Below, piece after piece: positions 35,236 through 44,007 of a DNA stretch of 64,000 nucleotides. How positions within the stretch are numbered: position 1 is the stretch's first letter; every line of letters starts with the position of its first letter. Under the pieces are notes generated by a model. The model did not search any database and had not been told where the DNA came from. It saw only the letters and a program-made list of their open reading frames with translations. The stretch comes from Gammaproteobacteria bacterium. GTDB taxonomy: Bacteria; Pseudomonadota; Gammaproteobacteria; Pseudomonadales; Azotimanducaceae. The position numbers and the translations under genes were made by a program. The DNA lies in contig DUBB01000031.1 in assembly GCA_012960535.1 (NCBI GenBank), positions 134,606 to 198,605 of the forward strand. The letters are read 5' to 3'.

Positions 35236-35997
35236 CTAGGGAATTCCAACCATTTCTGTCGATCCACGGAAAATGAGCGTGCGTTTGCCGTCAACCCACT
35301 GTTCCATGCCGTCGTTTTCAATGGTCTCAAAATAGTCAGCCAAACCTCTGGCGCTCTGGAAATATAACTCGGCTAAACCAGCGAAAGGTTCCAGTTCGGG
35401 CTCCAGACTATGGCTTACCACGTACCGGAAACCACCCACCTGCTGCATCACACTTTTAACGTTGGCAACATGGCTTTCCAGCCAATGCTCAAAGAACGCT
35501 TCAAAATCTGTACCCGGCCTGGCTGCAACCAGAAAACTCGCTCGACAGAATCCCGACCGAGTCATCGGATAGGGATCATTGAGGCTCAGCGGTTGAGCAG
35601 ACAAATGCTCAGAACCATCGAGTACCACATATTCCTGCGTCCCCCAGGGTACATAGGGCATGGCCCTTTCCTGAAAGGAATCAACCGGCGGTTCACCATG
35701 CGGTCGTGCAGGTCGCGTTAGCGGTTCATCCCACCACAACTGGGCCATACCATCCCACTGCAGATCGCTGGCCCCTGACTGACTGATCTCACGATTGCCA
35801 TAGGCCAGTGGGGTATCAAAAAGGGTTGCTATGTATCTGCGGGCATGGCGGCGCATTGCCGAAGCTGCCTCTTCCTGGCCACGAATAACAGCAGGCATAT
35901 GATTCTTGAACCAGTGCATGACCAGTTCATCCCTTGACGTTTCCAGGCGCCGTTTGATGAGATACAGCATCTTTGCACCCGGGGTTTTGATGTACAT
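35236..35997 (-). CDS. EthD-domain protein (two-repeat dimeric alpha/beta barrel)
   Basis: A 253-residue protein with two EthD-like ferredoxin-fold repeats. The first begins KMLYLIKRRLETSRDELVMH with HWFKNHMPAV; the second is FLVAARPGTDFEAFFEHWLE..HVANV followed by GGFRYVVSHSL. EthD proteins assist or catalyse small oxidative or aldol-type reactions in degradation pathways. The ATG at 35997 is chosen because AGAGGA lies 9 bases upstream; an earlier start at 36033 would add 12 residues. It is downstream of, and probably co-transcribed with, the HsaA-like monooxygenase (72 bp apart). It is convergent with the carotenoid oxygenase gene. Confidence 0.8.
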   Translation of the reverse strand: MYIKTPGAKMLYLIKRRLETSRDELVMHWFKNHMPAVIRGQEEAASAMRRHARRYIATLFDTPLAYGNREISQSGASDLQWDGMAQLWWDEPLTRPARPHGEPPVDSFQERAMPYVPWGTQEYVVLDGSEHLSAQPLSLNDPYPMTRSGFCRASFLVAARPGTDFEAFFEHWLESHVANVKSVMQQVGGFRYVVSHSLEPELEPFAGLAELYFQSARGLADYFETIENDGMEQWVDGKRTLIFRGSTEMVGIP

Positions 35998-36069
35998 AGA
36001 GTTAGTCCTCTTGAGTATCGATTTAAAGCCCATCCTGAGCCAAAAAATAGGCTTGTCGATTAGACAATT

Positions 36070-37221
36070 TCACCCTTCAGGCCCAGACGAAGACGCGGCA
36101 AGTCGCATCTTAGCGTATTGCAGACTGCCCCTATCTACACTGAGAAAAGCATGCGATACAGCGGCATTGATATCCCGGAAATAACGCTGCATGGGATTAT
36201 CTAGCCTAAGCGCCCCCCCACCGCTGGCGCGCATTAAAATCGTCACCAGATCCGCGTTTCGATGGGCAATGGACTGCGTTTCCCATGATTGTGCTACCTG
36301 GACATCAAATGGCACATTTCTGGTAGTTTTAAGCGCTTGCTCCAGAACCCTAAAAACCTGATGAAATCTTAATCGATTTGCCTGCACATCCGCTGCCACC
36401 TCACTCAACCGCCTTTGCTGAAACGGATCCAAAGACATTGCCTGGCCATCGTATTTGTGAACTCGGTCTCGCAAATACTCGGTGTAACAATGAAGGGCAG
36501 CTTCAGCGATACCCTGGGTTACGGCACACAGGCATAACGCAAATATATTGCCAAAAGGCAGGTCGTATATCGGTGAATCAAAGGCGCGCTGACTCGGCGC
36601 CAACAGCCGATGTGATCGGTGTTCGGGCACAAACGCGTTATCGACCAAAACATCATGGCTCCCTGTACCCTTCAGGCCTGAGACATTCCAGTTATCAATA
36701 ACCTGATAGTCAGTGCGCGGCAGCAGCAGCGCTATCTGCTCAGCTCTTCCCTGAGTTTCTGGCAACATTCCGCCAAGCATGACCCACGAACAATGATCGC
36801 TTCCGCTGGACCATTGCCAGCGGCCGGACAGTCGATAGCCACCTTCCACAACGGTTACCTCCCCAAAGGGGGCATAGGAAGATGAGTAAAGTGCATGGGG
36901 ATCATCTGCCCATAAATCCTCGCCTGCCCTTGAATCCATCAACCCGGGTTCCCAGTTATGGACACCAATCAGACACAGACACCAGGCGCTGGAAGGACAG
37001 CCCCAGGCTAGCTCCATACTGACTCTGAACAGAACCTCCGGTGACAGTTCATAGCCTCCAAAAGCACTCGGCTTGGCAATGTCATAAAAGCCGGCATCCT
37101 GAAAATCCTGAACTGTTTCTTCGGGCAATCGGCCAAGCGCCTCCGCAGACGCAGCTCGCTCGCTCAGTTTCGGGACCAGTGCTCGAGCGCGCTCGATCAA
37201 TTCTGATTCACTTGGGTTCAT
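36070..37221 (-). CDS. HsaA-like flavin-dependent monooxygenase (acyl-CoA dehydrogenase fold)
   Basis: A 383-residue group D flavoprotein monooxygenase. Family features are LGRLPEETVQDFQDAGFYDI, AWGCPSSAWCLCLIGVHNW, GRWQWSSGSDHCSWVMLGG, and GLKGTGSHDVLVDNAFVPEH. This pattern is that of HsaA (seco-steroid A-ring hydroxylase), p-hydroxyphenylacetate hydroxylase C2 and indole/PigM-type enzymes, not true acyl-CoA dehydrogenases. Such enzymes need a separate flavin reductase, which is not encoded nearby. The ATG at 37221 has AGGA upstream. A short palindrome lies in its promoter region. The substrate may be a phenol or heteroaromatic compound. Confidence 0.85.
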   Translation of the reverse strand: MNPSESELIERARALVPKLSERAASAEALGRLPEETVQDFQDAGFYDIAKPSAFGGYELSPEVLFRVSMELAWGCPSSAWCLCLIGVHNWEPGLMDSRAGEDLWADDPHALYSSSYAPFGEVTVVEGGYRLSGRWQWSSGSDHCSWVMLGGMLPETQGRAEQIALLLPRTDYQVIDNWNVSGLKGTGSHDVLVDNAFVPEHRSHRLLAPSQRAFDSPIYDLPFGNIFALCLCAVTQGIAEAALHCYTEYLRDRVHKYDGQAMSLDPFQQRRLSEVAADVQANRLRFHQVFRVLEQALKTTRNVPFDVQVAQSWETQSIAHRNADLVTILMRASGGGALRLDNPMQRYFRDINAAVSHAFLSVDRGSLQYAKMRLAASSSGPEG

Positions 37222-37273
37222 GGCAATTCCTAATTGAGCCTGAGAGGGCGATCTTAAAAATAAAACATATATT

Positions 37274-37289
37274 GACTGACCCACCAGTC
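37274..37289. promoter_or_regulatory. Short palindrome upstream of the HsaA-like gene
   Basis: GACTG and CAGTC form an inverted repeat around ACCCAC in the divergent promoter region of the HsaA-like and luciferase-like genes. TetR-type operators often have GACTG..CAGTC ends. The ACTGACC part also occurs, on the opposite strand, in the palindrome ahead of the Paa-like operon. The evidence is limited to symmetry and position. Confidence 0.35.
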
Positions 37290-37413
37290 TTGAGTCCTGA
37301 GCATATCAGGAAATAGACCTGCCCAGGCACGTTCAGGTGACAGGATGCCTTAACACACCCTTTGTCATCAGGGTACACTGGCAATTGCGCCAGATAACAA
37401 GGTGGAGAGCTGT

Positions 37414-38223
37414 ATGGATATTGGAGTCACTATTCGTAATATGGGCGCGGAATCGACCGCTGATATAATTGTAACCTGTGCCCAGGCTGCTGAAGCCCAG
37501 GGCATGGAATCGCTGTGGATCACAGACCATATTGCAATTCCCCCTGACGATGCTGAAGGTAGCGGTGGCCGCTACCTCGACACCCTGACCACCCTTGCCT
37601 GGCTGGGCGGCGCCACCGGAAAGATTAAGCTTGGTTCGGGTGTGCTGATTCTGCCTTACCGACCCATGCTGCCCACGGTAAAACAGATTGCAACCCTTCA
37701 GGAATTAACAAAAAACAGATTAATTTTGGGTATAGGAACCGGCTGGATGGATCCGGAGTTCAAGGCCCTGGGTGTTGACCGACATCGGCGCGGTCGAATA
37801 ACCGACAACACATTACAATTTATTAACGAATGCTTTTCTAATGATGAGGTTTCCCTGAACGGACAAACCTTCCTGTTCCAGCCACGTCCGGACAAACCCC
37901 CCGTGCTCGTTGGCGGTAGAGCACCGCACGCACTGCATCGCGCAGCTCATTTTGCAGATGGCTGGATCCCCATGGTCAGTCATCCGGACCAGTTGGCAGC
38001 CGGCATCAGAGAATATCAAAGAATTACCGACGACCTAGGTAAACCGCGAGGCAATGTTACTGTTATGACCAGCTTGCCTCTGGATCAGCCAGAAAAAGCA
38101 AAACAACGACTGAACCAGTATCAAACACTAGGGGCAGACCGTCTTATCTGTGCACTTCGATATAATGATGTCGACGCTTATCTCGGTCAGCTAGAAAAAT
38201 TAAATGGCATTCTGCGCCCCTAG
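37414..38223 (+). CDS. Luciferase-like (LLM) flavin/F420-dependent oxidoreductase
   Basis: A 269-residue TIM-barrel protein of the bacterial luciferase-like superfamily, close to the TIGR03619 F420-type group. Motifs are ESLWITDHIAIPP, KIKLGSGVLILPYRPMLPTV, LILGIGTGWMDPEFKALGV, and PPVLVGGRAPHALHRAAHFADGW (in segments). The ATG at 37414 is preceded by GGAGAG with 5-base spacing; a GTG at 37402 is the alternative. These enzymes use reduced flavin or F420 for oxygenations or hydride transfers. Whether this gammaproteobacterium makes F420 cannot be judged. It is divergent from the HsaA-like gene, sharing its promoter region. Confidence 0.87.
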   Translation: MDIGVTIRNMGAESTADIIVTCAQAAEAQGMESLWITDHIAIPPDDAEGSGGRYLDTLTTLAWLGGATGKIKLGSGVLILPYRPMLPTVKQIATLQELTKNRLILGIGTGWMDPEFKALGVDRHRRGRITDNTLQFINECFSNDEVSLNGQTFLFQPRPDKPPVLVGGRAPHALHRAAHFADGWIPMVSHPDQLAAGIREYQRITDDLGKPRGNVTVMTSLPLDQPEKAKQRLNQYQTLGADRLICALRYNDVDAYLGQLEKLNGILRP

Positions 38224-38284
38224 CCGCCCTTATACTCCGCTGGCAGAACGCATGTCCCACCTTAAAAAACCGTTTTTCTATTTT

Positions 38285-39781
38285 TCATATCGGATACCGG
38301 GCTTCTTCATCCAGAGGCCATAACGGGTAGGCTTTGTTTCGTCTTGGAAAAACCTGTATCTGGTGAGTGGTCAGGCCCGGCGTATCTGCGGTGACGATAT
38401 GTGTCGCTACGTCTTTGAATCCAGCACGAAAGTGATTTGAGGATTTCAGTGCGATAATCCTGTAATCATTGACATCAATGTCAAGCGCAGCAAAAGGGCC
38501 AATATCAAAAGTCTGAGATCGATTCGAGGCCACTATTATATCCACGCCAGCAACCTCCAGTCTCGCCATTTTCCCCAGATTCAGGGGACTGCCTTTAGCC
38601 ATTGCCAGCATCGTCAGCCTGCCATCATGCAGCGCCTTAACATAAACCGCTAACTCAAGAGGGCGTCCATGAAGCTCATCGTATCTGCCTCCCAGCGACA
38701 CGTTAATGGTCGAGCCCACACCCGCTGCATGCGCCTGCGCTGCAACCTGGGCATCAACTATAAAGCCAAAACAGGATTTTTCTAAACCTGCTTTCAGCAG
38801 AGCACTGAGCAGATGAGTGCCATCACCCGGCGCACCGCCACCGCAGTTGTCCGAGGTTTCATTTATCACCACAGCATGCTCGTTATATGCCAGCGCCTCA
38901 GCTATGGCCTGTTCAGCGGACAGACTTAACGGCCTGAAATCTTCCCTTCGCTGCCAGAGCATCAATGCTAACTGGCAGGCAATTCTCTCTGCCTGTAAGG
39001 AGTCACTTTCCGTGGTAACCGCGATGCATGAGCCGATATGAGCGATGTCGGTATAGGGAAACCCATGAAACCAGCTCACGTCTATCACGCCCTGCTCAGA
39101 CTCTGCGGTTAACATCTCAGACAAAACCTGTTCACCAATACCCCCGAAAGTAGTTGTCGTGGGGATCAACATAGGCACCGTGGCCACATAGGTTACTGGC
39201 TGAATATCGTCATCAAGCATCCCACCAATTAACCTAACCGCTTCTTCGGCTCGTAAGTGCATGTCTATGTGCGGGTACTGATGACATGCAAAAGTCCCAT
39301 CCAGGACATCCGCCATCTGCTGGGTGATATTGCCATGTAGATCAAAGCTTGCTGTGATTGGCAGGTCATTACCTACCAGGTTGCGAATGGCTGCGACAAG
39401 GTCTCCTTCCAAATCATCAATGCCATTGACCACACCGGCGCCGTGCAGATCCAAATAAATGCCATCAAGCGGTGCATTTTCTAACAGTCCGCCCAGAATC
39501 TCGGATTTAAATTCCTGGTAGGTTTCATGATTAATGGTACCAGATGGCTGGGCCGTCACCGCCAGGATAGGAACAGCCTGATAGCCGAGATCATCACAGG
39601 CTGCAAGCGCCCCACCCAGAGAAGTTTCCTGGCCCAGGGCTCGCATTAGGCGCGCTCCTCTTAGTTGATGAAACGCTTCCCTGCATGTTTCGTCCCGACA
39701 ATAAGTATTGGTCTCGTGACTGAATCCAGCAATGGCAATTCTTCTTTTTGGTTTGGACATGAATATCGCCTCTGAACCCAT
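38285..39781 (-). CDS. M81-family metallopeptidase (MlrC/microcystinase C domain)
   Basis: A 498-residue member of the MlrC family. The N-terminal domain (DUF1485) begins RRIAIAGFSHETNTYCRDET and contains IYLDLHGAGV, ITASFDLHGNITQQM and HQYPHIDMHLRAEEAVRL, which hold the expected zinc ligands. The C-terminal MlrC domain starts at NETSDNCGGGAPGDGTHLLS. The namesake degrades linear microcystin fragments, but most family members are uncharacterised, so only a metal-dependent amidase or peptidase role is safe. Two ATGs (39781 and 39760) both have acceptable ribosome-binding sites. It lies next to a D-aminoacylase-like gene, divergently arranged. Confidence 0.9.
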   Translation of the reverse strand: MGSEAIFMSKPKRRIAIAGFSHETNTYCRDETCREAFHQLRGARLMRALGQETSLGGALAACDDLGYQAVPILAVTAQPSGTINHETYQEFKSEILGGLLENAPLDGIYLDLHGAGVVNGIDDLEGDLVAAIRNLVGNDLPITASFDLHGNITQQMADVLDGTFACHQYPHIDMHLRAEEAVRLIGGMLDDDIQPVTYVATVPMLIPTTTTFGGIGEQVLSEMLTAESEQGVIDVSWFHGFPYTDIAHIGSCIAVTTESDSLQAERIACQLALMLWQRREDFRPLSLSAEQAIAEALAYNEHAVVINETSDNCGGGAPGDGTHLLSALLKAGLEKSCFGFIVDAQVAAQAHAAGVGSTINVSLGGRYDELHGRPLELAVYVKALHDGRLTMLAMAKGSPLNLGKMARLEVAGVDIIVASNRSQTFDIGPFAALDIDVNDYRIIALKSSNHFRAGFKDVATHIVTADTPGLTTHQIQVFPRRNKAYPLWPLDEEARYPI

Positions 39782-40180
39782 AATTTAATTCTCCAAGCTG
39801 AACAAACCGGACTAACGAAAATCGCAAGTTACAATCATTTTCGACCCGGTAAGCCATCGCTTAATCAATACTATCTTGTCAAGCGATCATTCACATCCCC
39901 ATAGCAGGAACCACTCTTTTATGTCGGACTGACTGCCATAGCAGGCGATCAACGTAGCATTAAACAGGCCAACCTGTCCTCGTTTAGTAAGCGAAACCAC
40001 CCGTTATTGACTCGAATAGAAAAGTGATCTCTTGGTCGACTCGGTTCTAAGGGCTTATCGGAACTGGCTATCTCTAATATAATAACTTGACGGCGATGTG
40101 ATAACGGAGTGATTATAGGGACAAGAATAACGAACTGATTCATAAAACAGACTTTACTTCAGGAACAAGGAGAACCTCAA

Positions 40181-41881
40181 ATGGAATGTGATCTCATTAT
40201 TTCCGGTGGAACAGTGATAGACGGGAGCGGCGCTACGACCTTAAAAACAGATATTGCAATAGACAAGGGGAAAATCAAGAAAATAGGCGATCTGGGAGAT
40301 GCCACTGCGGCAAGAACCATTGACGCGACAGGAAAAATTGTTACACCAGGGTTTGTAGACCTGCACACTCACCTGGATGCCCAAGTCGGTTGGGATCCTC
40401 TGATGAGTTCGAGTTCTTATCATGGCGTAACCACAGCAATGATCGGAAACTGTGGCGTAACTTTCGCCCCCTGCAGTCAAAAGAATCATCGCTATCTAGC
40501 AGAACTCATGGAGTCTGTTGAGGATATCGCAGCTGATGCAATCATGGATGGTCTTCCCTGGAACTGGACAAGCTATGGTGAATATCTGGATTCTGTCCAG
40601 GCCCTGCAACCCGCTCTGAATGTGGTTGGGCTTGTTGGTCACTCTGCAATTCGTTACGAGGCAATGGGTGACAGCAGTATGGACAAAGAGGTGCAGGCCA
40701 CAGACAGTCAACTCGAACACATTGCGTCTATGGTGAAGCAATCACTTGAAGATGGTGCCGTCGGATTCTCCACATCACGGTTTCTGGGGCACACGGTGCC
40801 AGATGGTCGATGCACACCCGGAACCTGGGCTGATCTGCGCGAAACCAAGGCGATTCAGGAAGCGATTATCGCCGGGGGGGGAACAGGTGCACTGTTCCAA
40901 TCCGCTAACGACATGCAGACTCGTTTTGAGATAGAAAAGCAAATGTTCGAACAGGGAACAGAGCTCGGTTGCCAGGTGTTATTTTCTGGTGGCACCGGCT
41001 CTAACGGTGACGGCGGAGTCTCGCACTGGAGCGAATTTTTTGAACGCCAAAACGAAGGCGGTAAGCGTCTGGCAAGCATTTGTCATACCAGACCAAGTGG
41101 TGCTTTTTTTGGACTGGCACAGCTTTCGCCTTTTACCAGCAGTTCACCGGCGTGGAAGGAACTGATGGCTTTGCCGACCATAGCAGATCGCGTCGATGTA
41201 CTTCGTAATGAAACCAGCCGGGCAAAACTCATCTCTGAAGGAATCGAAGCTGGAGATATGCAAAGGCTGGCAGGCATGCTGCACCCTCTGGGAGTGGATG
41301 ATACACCAGACCTTGATTTTGATCGCAAAGCCAGCTTGAAACAGCTGGCCGAAGCAGCAGGCAAGGATCCTGTAGAGATCTATGTCGAAAGACTTCTCGC
41401 ATCGGAAGGCAAGGAATTCTTCAATTTCTGGATGTTCGGTGGCAACCTGGAGAACCAATGGAATTACATGCGCTTACCCCAGGTCGTGCCCATGCTCGGT
41501 GACGCGGGTGCTCATGTCGGGTTCTTCACGGATACCGACTCGCCTACCGTACTGTTAAGCGAATTAACTCGAAAGCAAGGCGTTTACACCCTAGAAGAAG
41601 CGATCCATCGAATTACCGGAAAATCAGCGGAAATCATCGGTCTGAAGGAGCGCGGGCTGCTTAAAGAAGGGTGGCATGCAGATGTTAATGTTATCGACTA
41701 CGATAATCTAAGCACCTGCCAACCAGAGTACGTCAATGATTTCCCACATGGTGGTGGTAGGTTCATTGTGAAAAGTACGGGTTATGATGCGACCATTGTT
41801 GCTGGCAAAGTCATCATTGAAAACGGGACTCATACTCAGACCCGACCTGGTGAGGTGATCAGGGATTTTATTCGCGGATAA
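40181..41881 (+). CDS. Cytoplasmic D-aminoacylase / N-acyl-D-amino-acid deacylase family amidohydrolase
   Basis: A 566-residue amidohydrolase without signal peptide. The sequence opens DLIISGGTVIDGSGATTLKT and carries the metal motif GFVDLHTHLDAQVGWDP, then VTTAMIGNCGVTFAPC with a cysteine corresponding to the zinc-ligand Cys of D-aminoacylase. LVGHSAIR, GAHVGFFTDTDSP and KEGWHADVNVIDYD are further family landmarks. It is expected to hydrolyse N-acyl amino acids or related amides in the cytoplasm. It has an AAGGAGA ribosome-binding site and a strong terminator directly after the stop, so it is probably monocistronic. It is the third amidohydrolase-fold gene in the window. Confidence 0.88.
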   Translation: MECDLIISGGTVIDGSGATTLKTDIAIDKGKIKKIGDLGDATAARTIDATGKIVTPGFVDLHTHLDAQVGWDPLMSSSSYHGVTTAMIGNCGVTFAPCSQKNHRYLAELMESVEDIAADAIMDGLPWNWTSYGEYLDSVQALQPALNVVGLVGHSAIRYEAMGDSSMDKEVQATDSQLEHIASMVKQSLEDGAVGFSTSRFLGHTVPDGRCTPGTWADLRETKAIQEAIIAGGGTGALFQSANDMQTRFEIEKQMFEQGTELGCQVLFSGGTGSNGDGGVSHWSEFFERQNEGGKRLASICHTRPSGAFFGLAQLSPFTSSSPAWKELMALPTIADRVDVLRNETSRAKLISEGIEAGDMQRLAGMLHPLGVDDTPDLDFDRKASLKQLAEAAGKDPVEIYVERLLASEGKEFFNFWMFGGNLENQWNYMRLPQVVPMLGDAGAHVGFFTDTDSPTVLLSELTRKQGVYTLEEAIHRITGKSAEIIGLKERGLLKEGWHADVNVIDYDNLSTCQPEYVNDFPHGGGRFIVKSTGYDATIVAGKVIIENGTHTQTRPGEVIRDFIRG

Positions 41882-41896
41882 ATCCTTAGTTAATCC

Positions 41897-41923
41897 AAAA
41901 AAGCCCCCTAGAGGGGCTTTTTT
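41897..41923 (+). terminator. Rho-independent terminator
   Basis: An 11-bp perfect stem (AAAAAAGCCCC / GGGGCTTTTTT) encloses the five-base loop CTAGA and ends in a run of six T. It starts 16 bases after the D-aminoacylase stop. The A/T arms make it usable in both directions. Confidence 0.92.
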
Positions 41924-41925
41924 GT

Positions 41926-41955
41926 GGTCAACATACCCTGGGTCGACATACCCTG
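41926..41955 (+). repeat. 15-bp tandem duplication
   Basis: GGTCAACATACCCTG at 41926-41940 is followed directly by GGTCGACATACCCTG at 41941-41955, differing at one base. It lies just downstream of the terminator, in a non-coding stretch. Confidence 0.7.
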
Positions 41956-42433
41956 GATTGGCAGCAGGCAAGTGGAGCCGTGCACGATTCAACCGAACCT
42001 GGCAGCGGTTTTATCATAATACATGCGTCATCTGAACCAAATCCCGATTAGAATAATCTTCCATATTAGTATTCGGCTCTGCATCAGAGGAGAAGCCAGG
42101 CGTACTGACCTTGGGAGCAGTATAGTTAATCTTCAAGTGCGTTTTTTTAGCAACTTAGCACTGTGCACCTAAGGTCACTGTTTTGGATTAATTTCCATAC
42201 CGACGACGACCAGCAATTTCTCCGCCGAACGGTAAACATAAATGTCTTTACTGTCATCTACATCGCCAAAATTTAACCCATTGCCATTACCCATTACCCA
42301 TTACCCATTATCAAAGCGAAGCTGTTTTCCTGGCCGCTGACCTGAAAATCATCGAATAGCTAAATTCTTGTTAACTCTACAAAGAAAATCGTTGATTAAA
42401 TGTGTTGTTACCAACGCACCATTGAGGCTAACG
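41956..42433. other. Non-coding stretch with a heptamer microsatellite
   Basis: No gene was recognised in this 478-bp gap between the terminator and the aminotransferase. The only clear structure is four units of CATTACC (last one CATTATC) at 42285-42312, preceded by a degenerate copy. Confidence 0.55.
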
Positions 42434-43624
42434 TCACTCACCAATTATCGCAGCAAATGCATTGGCTAATGCCTTGGATTGCTCAGTTGACATCGCCGCA
42501 ACATTGACCCGGGCGTTCGGCAACATGTAGATATGGTGCTGCTGCTCCATCCGCAGTTGCTGTGCCGCTGATAACGGTAAACAGGAAAACATCCCTTTCT
42601 GGCGCTGAATAAAACTTGCATCAAAACTGGGATTGACCTGTTCCAGCGTTACTTTCAGGGCACCTCGCATCTCAACGATCTGATGGCGTACCGCATTTAG
42701 CTCGTCTCGCCATAGTTGCTGTAGCGTTTCAGATGATAGAATTTCATGGACGATGGCAGCGCCGTGATTCGGCGCCATAAAATACAACTGGCGCAGCGTA
42801 TCGCGCAATTTCCGTCTCAGGCTATCCGCACTTGCATTGGCCTGATGAACAATAGAGAGCAGACCTGCTCGCTCGCGATAAATCCCAAATGTTTTTGAAG
42901 ACGATACCGTTAGAATTAACTGTGGGACCTGGCCCGCAAGCAAGCGAACACCGGCAACATCTTCGTCTATACCACTGCCAAAACCCTGATAGGCAATATC
43001 CACCAGTGGTACTACCCGTTTTTCCCTGACAACTTCTGCAATTCTCTGCCACTGGGACAAGCTAAGATCTTCCCCCGTGGGGTTGTGACAGCAACCATGC
43101 AGTAGCAAAACATCGTCTTCCTGCAGGGCGCTTAAATCTTCCAACATGCCGGTAAAATCGAGCTTACCTGCCGCCCTATTGTAGTAGCGATACTGCTTTA
43201 CGCTCAGTCCTGCCCGTTCGAAAAATTCTATCTGGTGGCCCCAGCAAGGAGACCCAAACCAGACCGTTGCCTTTGGGCTGAGACTTTGTACAAACTCTGC
43301 AGCACCGCGCAAAGCGGCACCTGCCCCGGGTGTTTGCGCAGACACAATGCGTTGCAGGACCTCATGATCGGCACCGAAAATCGAGCGTTCCATATCAGCG
43401 CAATAATCCATATTACCAAGAGGAGACATATAGGACTTGGAGGCATTTTGTTTCAGCAACTGCTGTTCTGCTTCTACCACCGCCTGCATAACAGGGACTT
43501 GCCCTGATTGATCCCTGAATACACCAATGCCAAGGTCAATTTTATCGACTGACTTATCGGCACCGATTCGTTTGAACAAGGCCTCGATGGGGTCGTCTTC
43601 ATAGTTTGTCAGGTTATTAAACAT
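42434..43624 (-). CDS. Aromatic/aspartate aminotransferase (class I PLP)
   Basis: A 396-residue fold-type I aminotransferase close to TyrB/AspC. The sequence opens MFNNLTNYEDDPIEALFKRI with KIDLGIGVFRD. The PLP lysine (about Lys244) is in TVSSSKTFGIYRERAG, and LLHGCCHNPTGEDLSL and PLVDIAYQGFGSG are conserved active-site loops. It interconverts aromatic amino acids or aspartate with their 2-oxo acids using 2-oxoglutarate. ATG 43624 matches the family start; an upstream in-frame start at 43675 would add 17 atypical residues. It could feed aryl-pyruvate to the indolepyruvate oxidoreductase, but it stands alone 15 kb away. Confidence 0.92.
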   Translation of the reverse strand: MFNNLTNYEDDPIEALFKRIGADKSVDKIDLGIGVFRDQSGQVPVMQAVVEAEQQLLKQNASKSYMSPLGNMDYCADMERSIFGADHEVLQRIVSAQTPGAGAALRGAAEFVQSLSPKATVWFGSPCWGHQIEFFERAGLSVKQYRYYNRAAGKLDFTGMLEDLSALQEDDVLLLHGCCHNPTGEDLSLSQWQRIAEVVREKRVVPLVDIAYQGFGSGIDEDVAGVRLLAGQVPQLILTVSSSKTFGIYRERAGLLSIVHQANASADSLRRKLRDTLRQLYFMAPNHGAAIVHEILSSETLQQLWRDELNAVRHQIVEMRGALKVTLEQVNPSFDASFIQRQKGMFSCLPLSAAQQLRMEQQHHIYMLPNARVNVAAMSTEQSKALANAFAAIIGE

Positions 43625-43893
43625 AAAAGTGCTTACTCTCTGGGCTAACCAAATTACCGAGTGGGTTTGAACCAAACGTCAAGCGCCATAATAAGCAATG
43701 CACGGGGTTTTGCAACGAATTGGTATGTTTGCACTATAGCAGCATGAAACCGAATCTACTCAAGTTGAACTTAACTTGCACTTCGACAGGAAGCTCGAGC
43801 ATTGTTGTCAGCATGGAAAGGTGTCTTCTAGTAAAGCACAGTCTAACCAGTTATAGGCTAACCACCCAAATTCTATCACCACAGGAGAGCATA

Positions 43894-43977
43894 ATGACGG
43901 AGACTGCATTGCTGAGGACTCCTAACTACCCTGGCGACCATCACCGTGAATTCATCAATCTACTTAGTCGGGCATAA
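43894..43977 (+). CDS. Possible 27-residue peptide with strong ribosome-binding site
   Basis: ATG 43894 follows ACAGGAGAG with good spacing and encodes MTETALLRTPNYPGDHHREF ending in INLLSRA. It lies in the 383-bp gap between the aminotransferase and Ldh-family genes; nothing else was recognised there. The frame is open further upstream to 43720 without a good start. I do not recognise the peptide. It could be a small protein, a leader, or the remnant start of a lost gene. Confidence 0.3.
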   Translation: MTETALLRTPNYPGDHHREFINLLSRA

Positions 43978-44007
43978 AGGTCAGCCGGTACAATTGGCTA
44001 TTTCAGG

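Noticed and set aside
38223-38285. AAAAA-CCG-TTTTT between convergent genes, considered as a terminator
   Set aside because: The stem is only A-T pairs with a tiny loop and no GC core, so it would be too weak to count.
42285-42312. Heptamer repeats CATTACC, considered as a CRISPR or iteron array
   Set aside because: Units are only 7 bp, contiguous without spacers, and there are no cas or replication genes; best read as a microsatellite.
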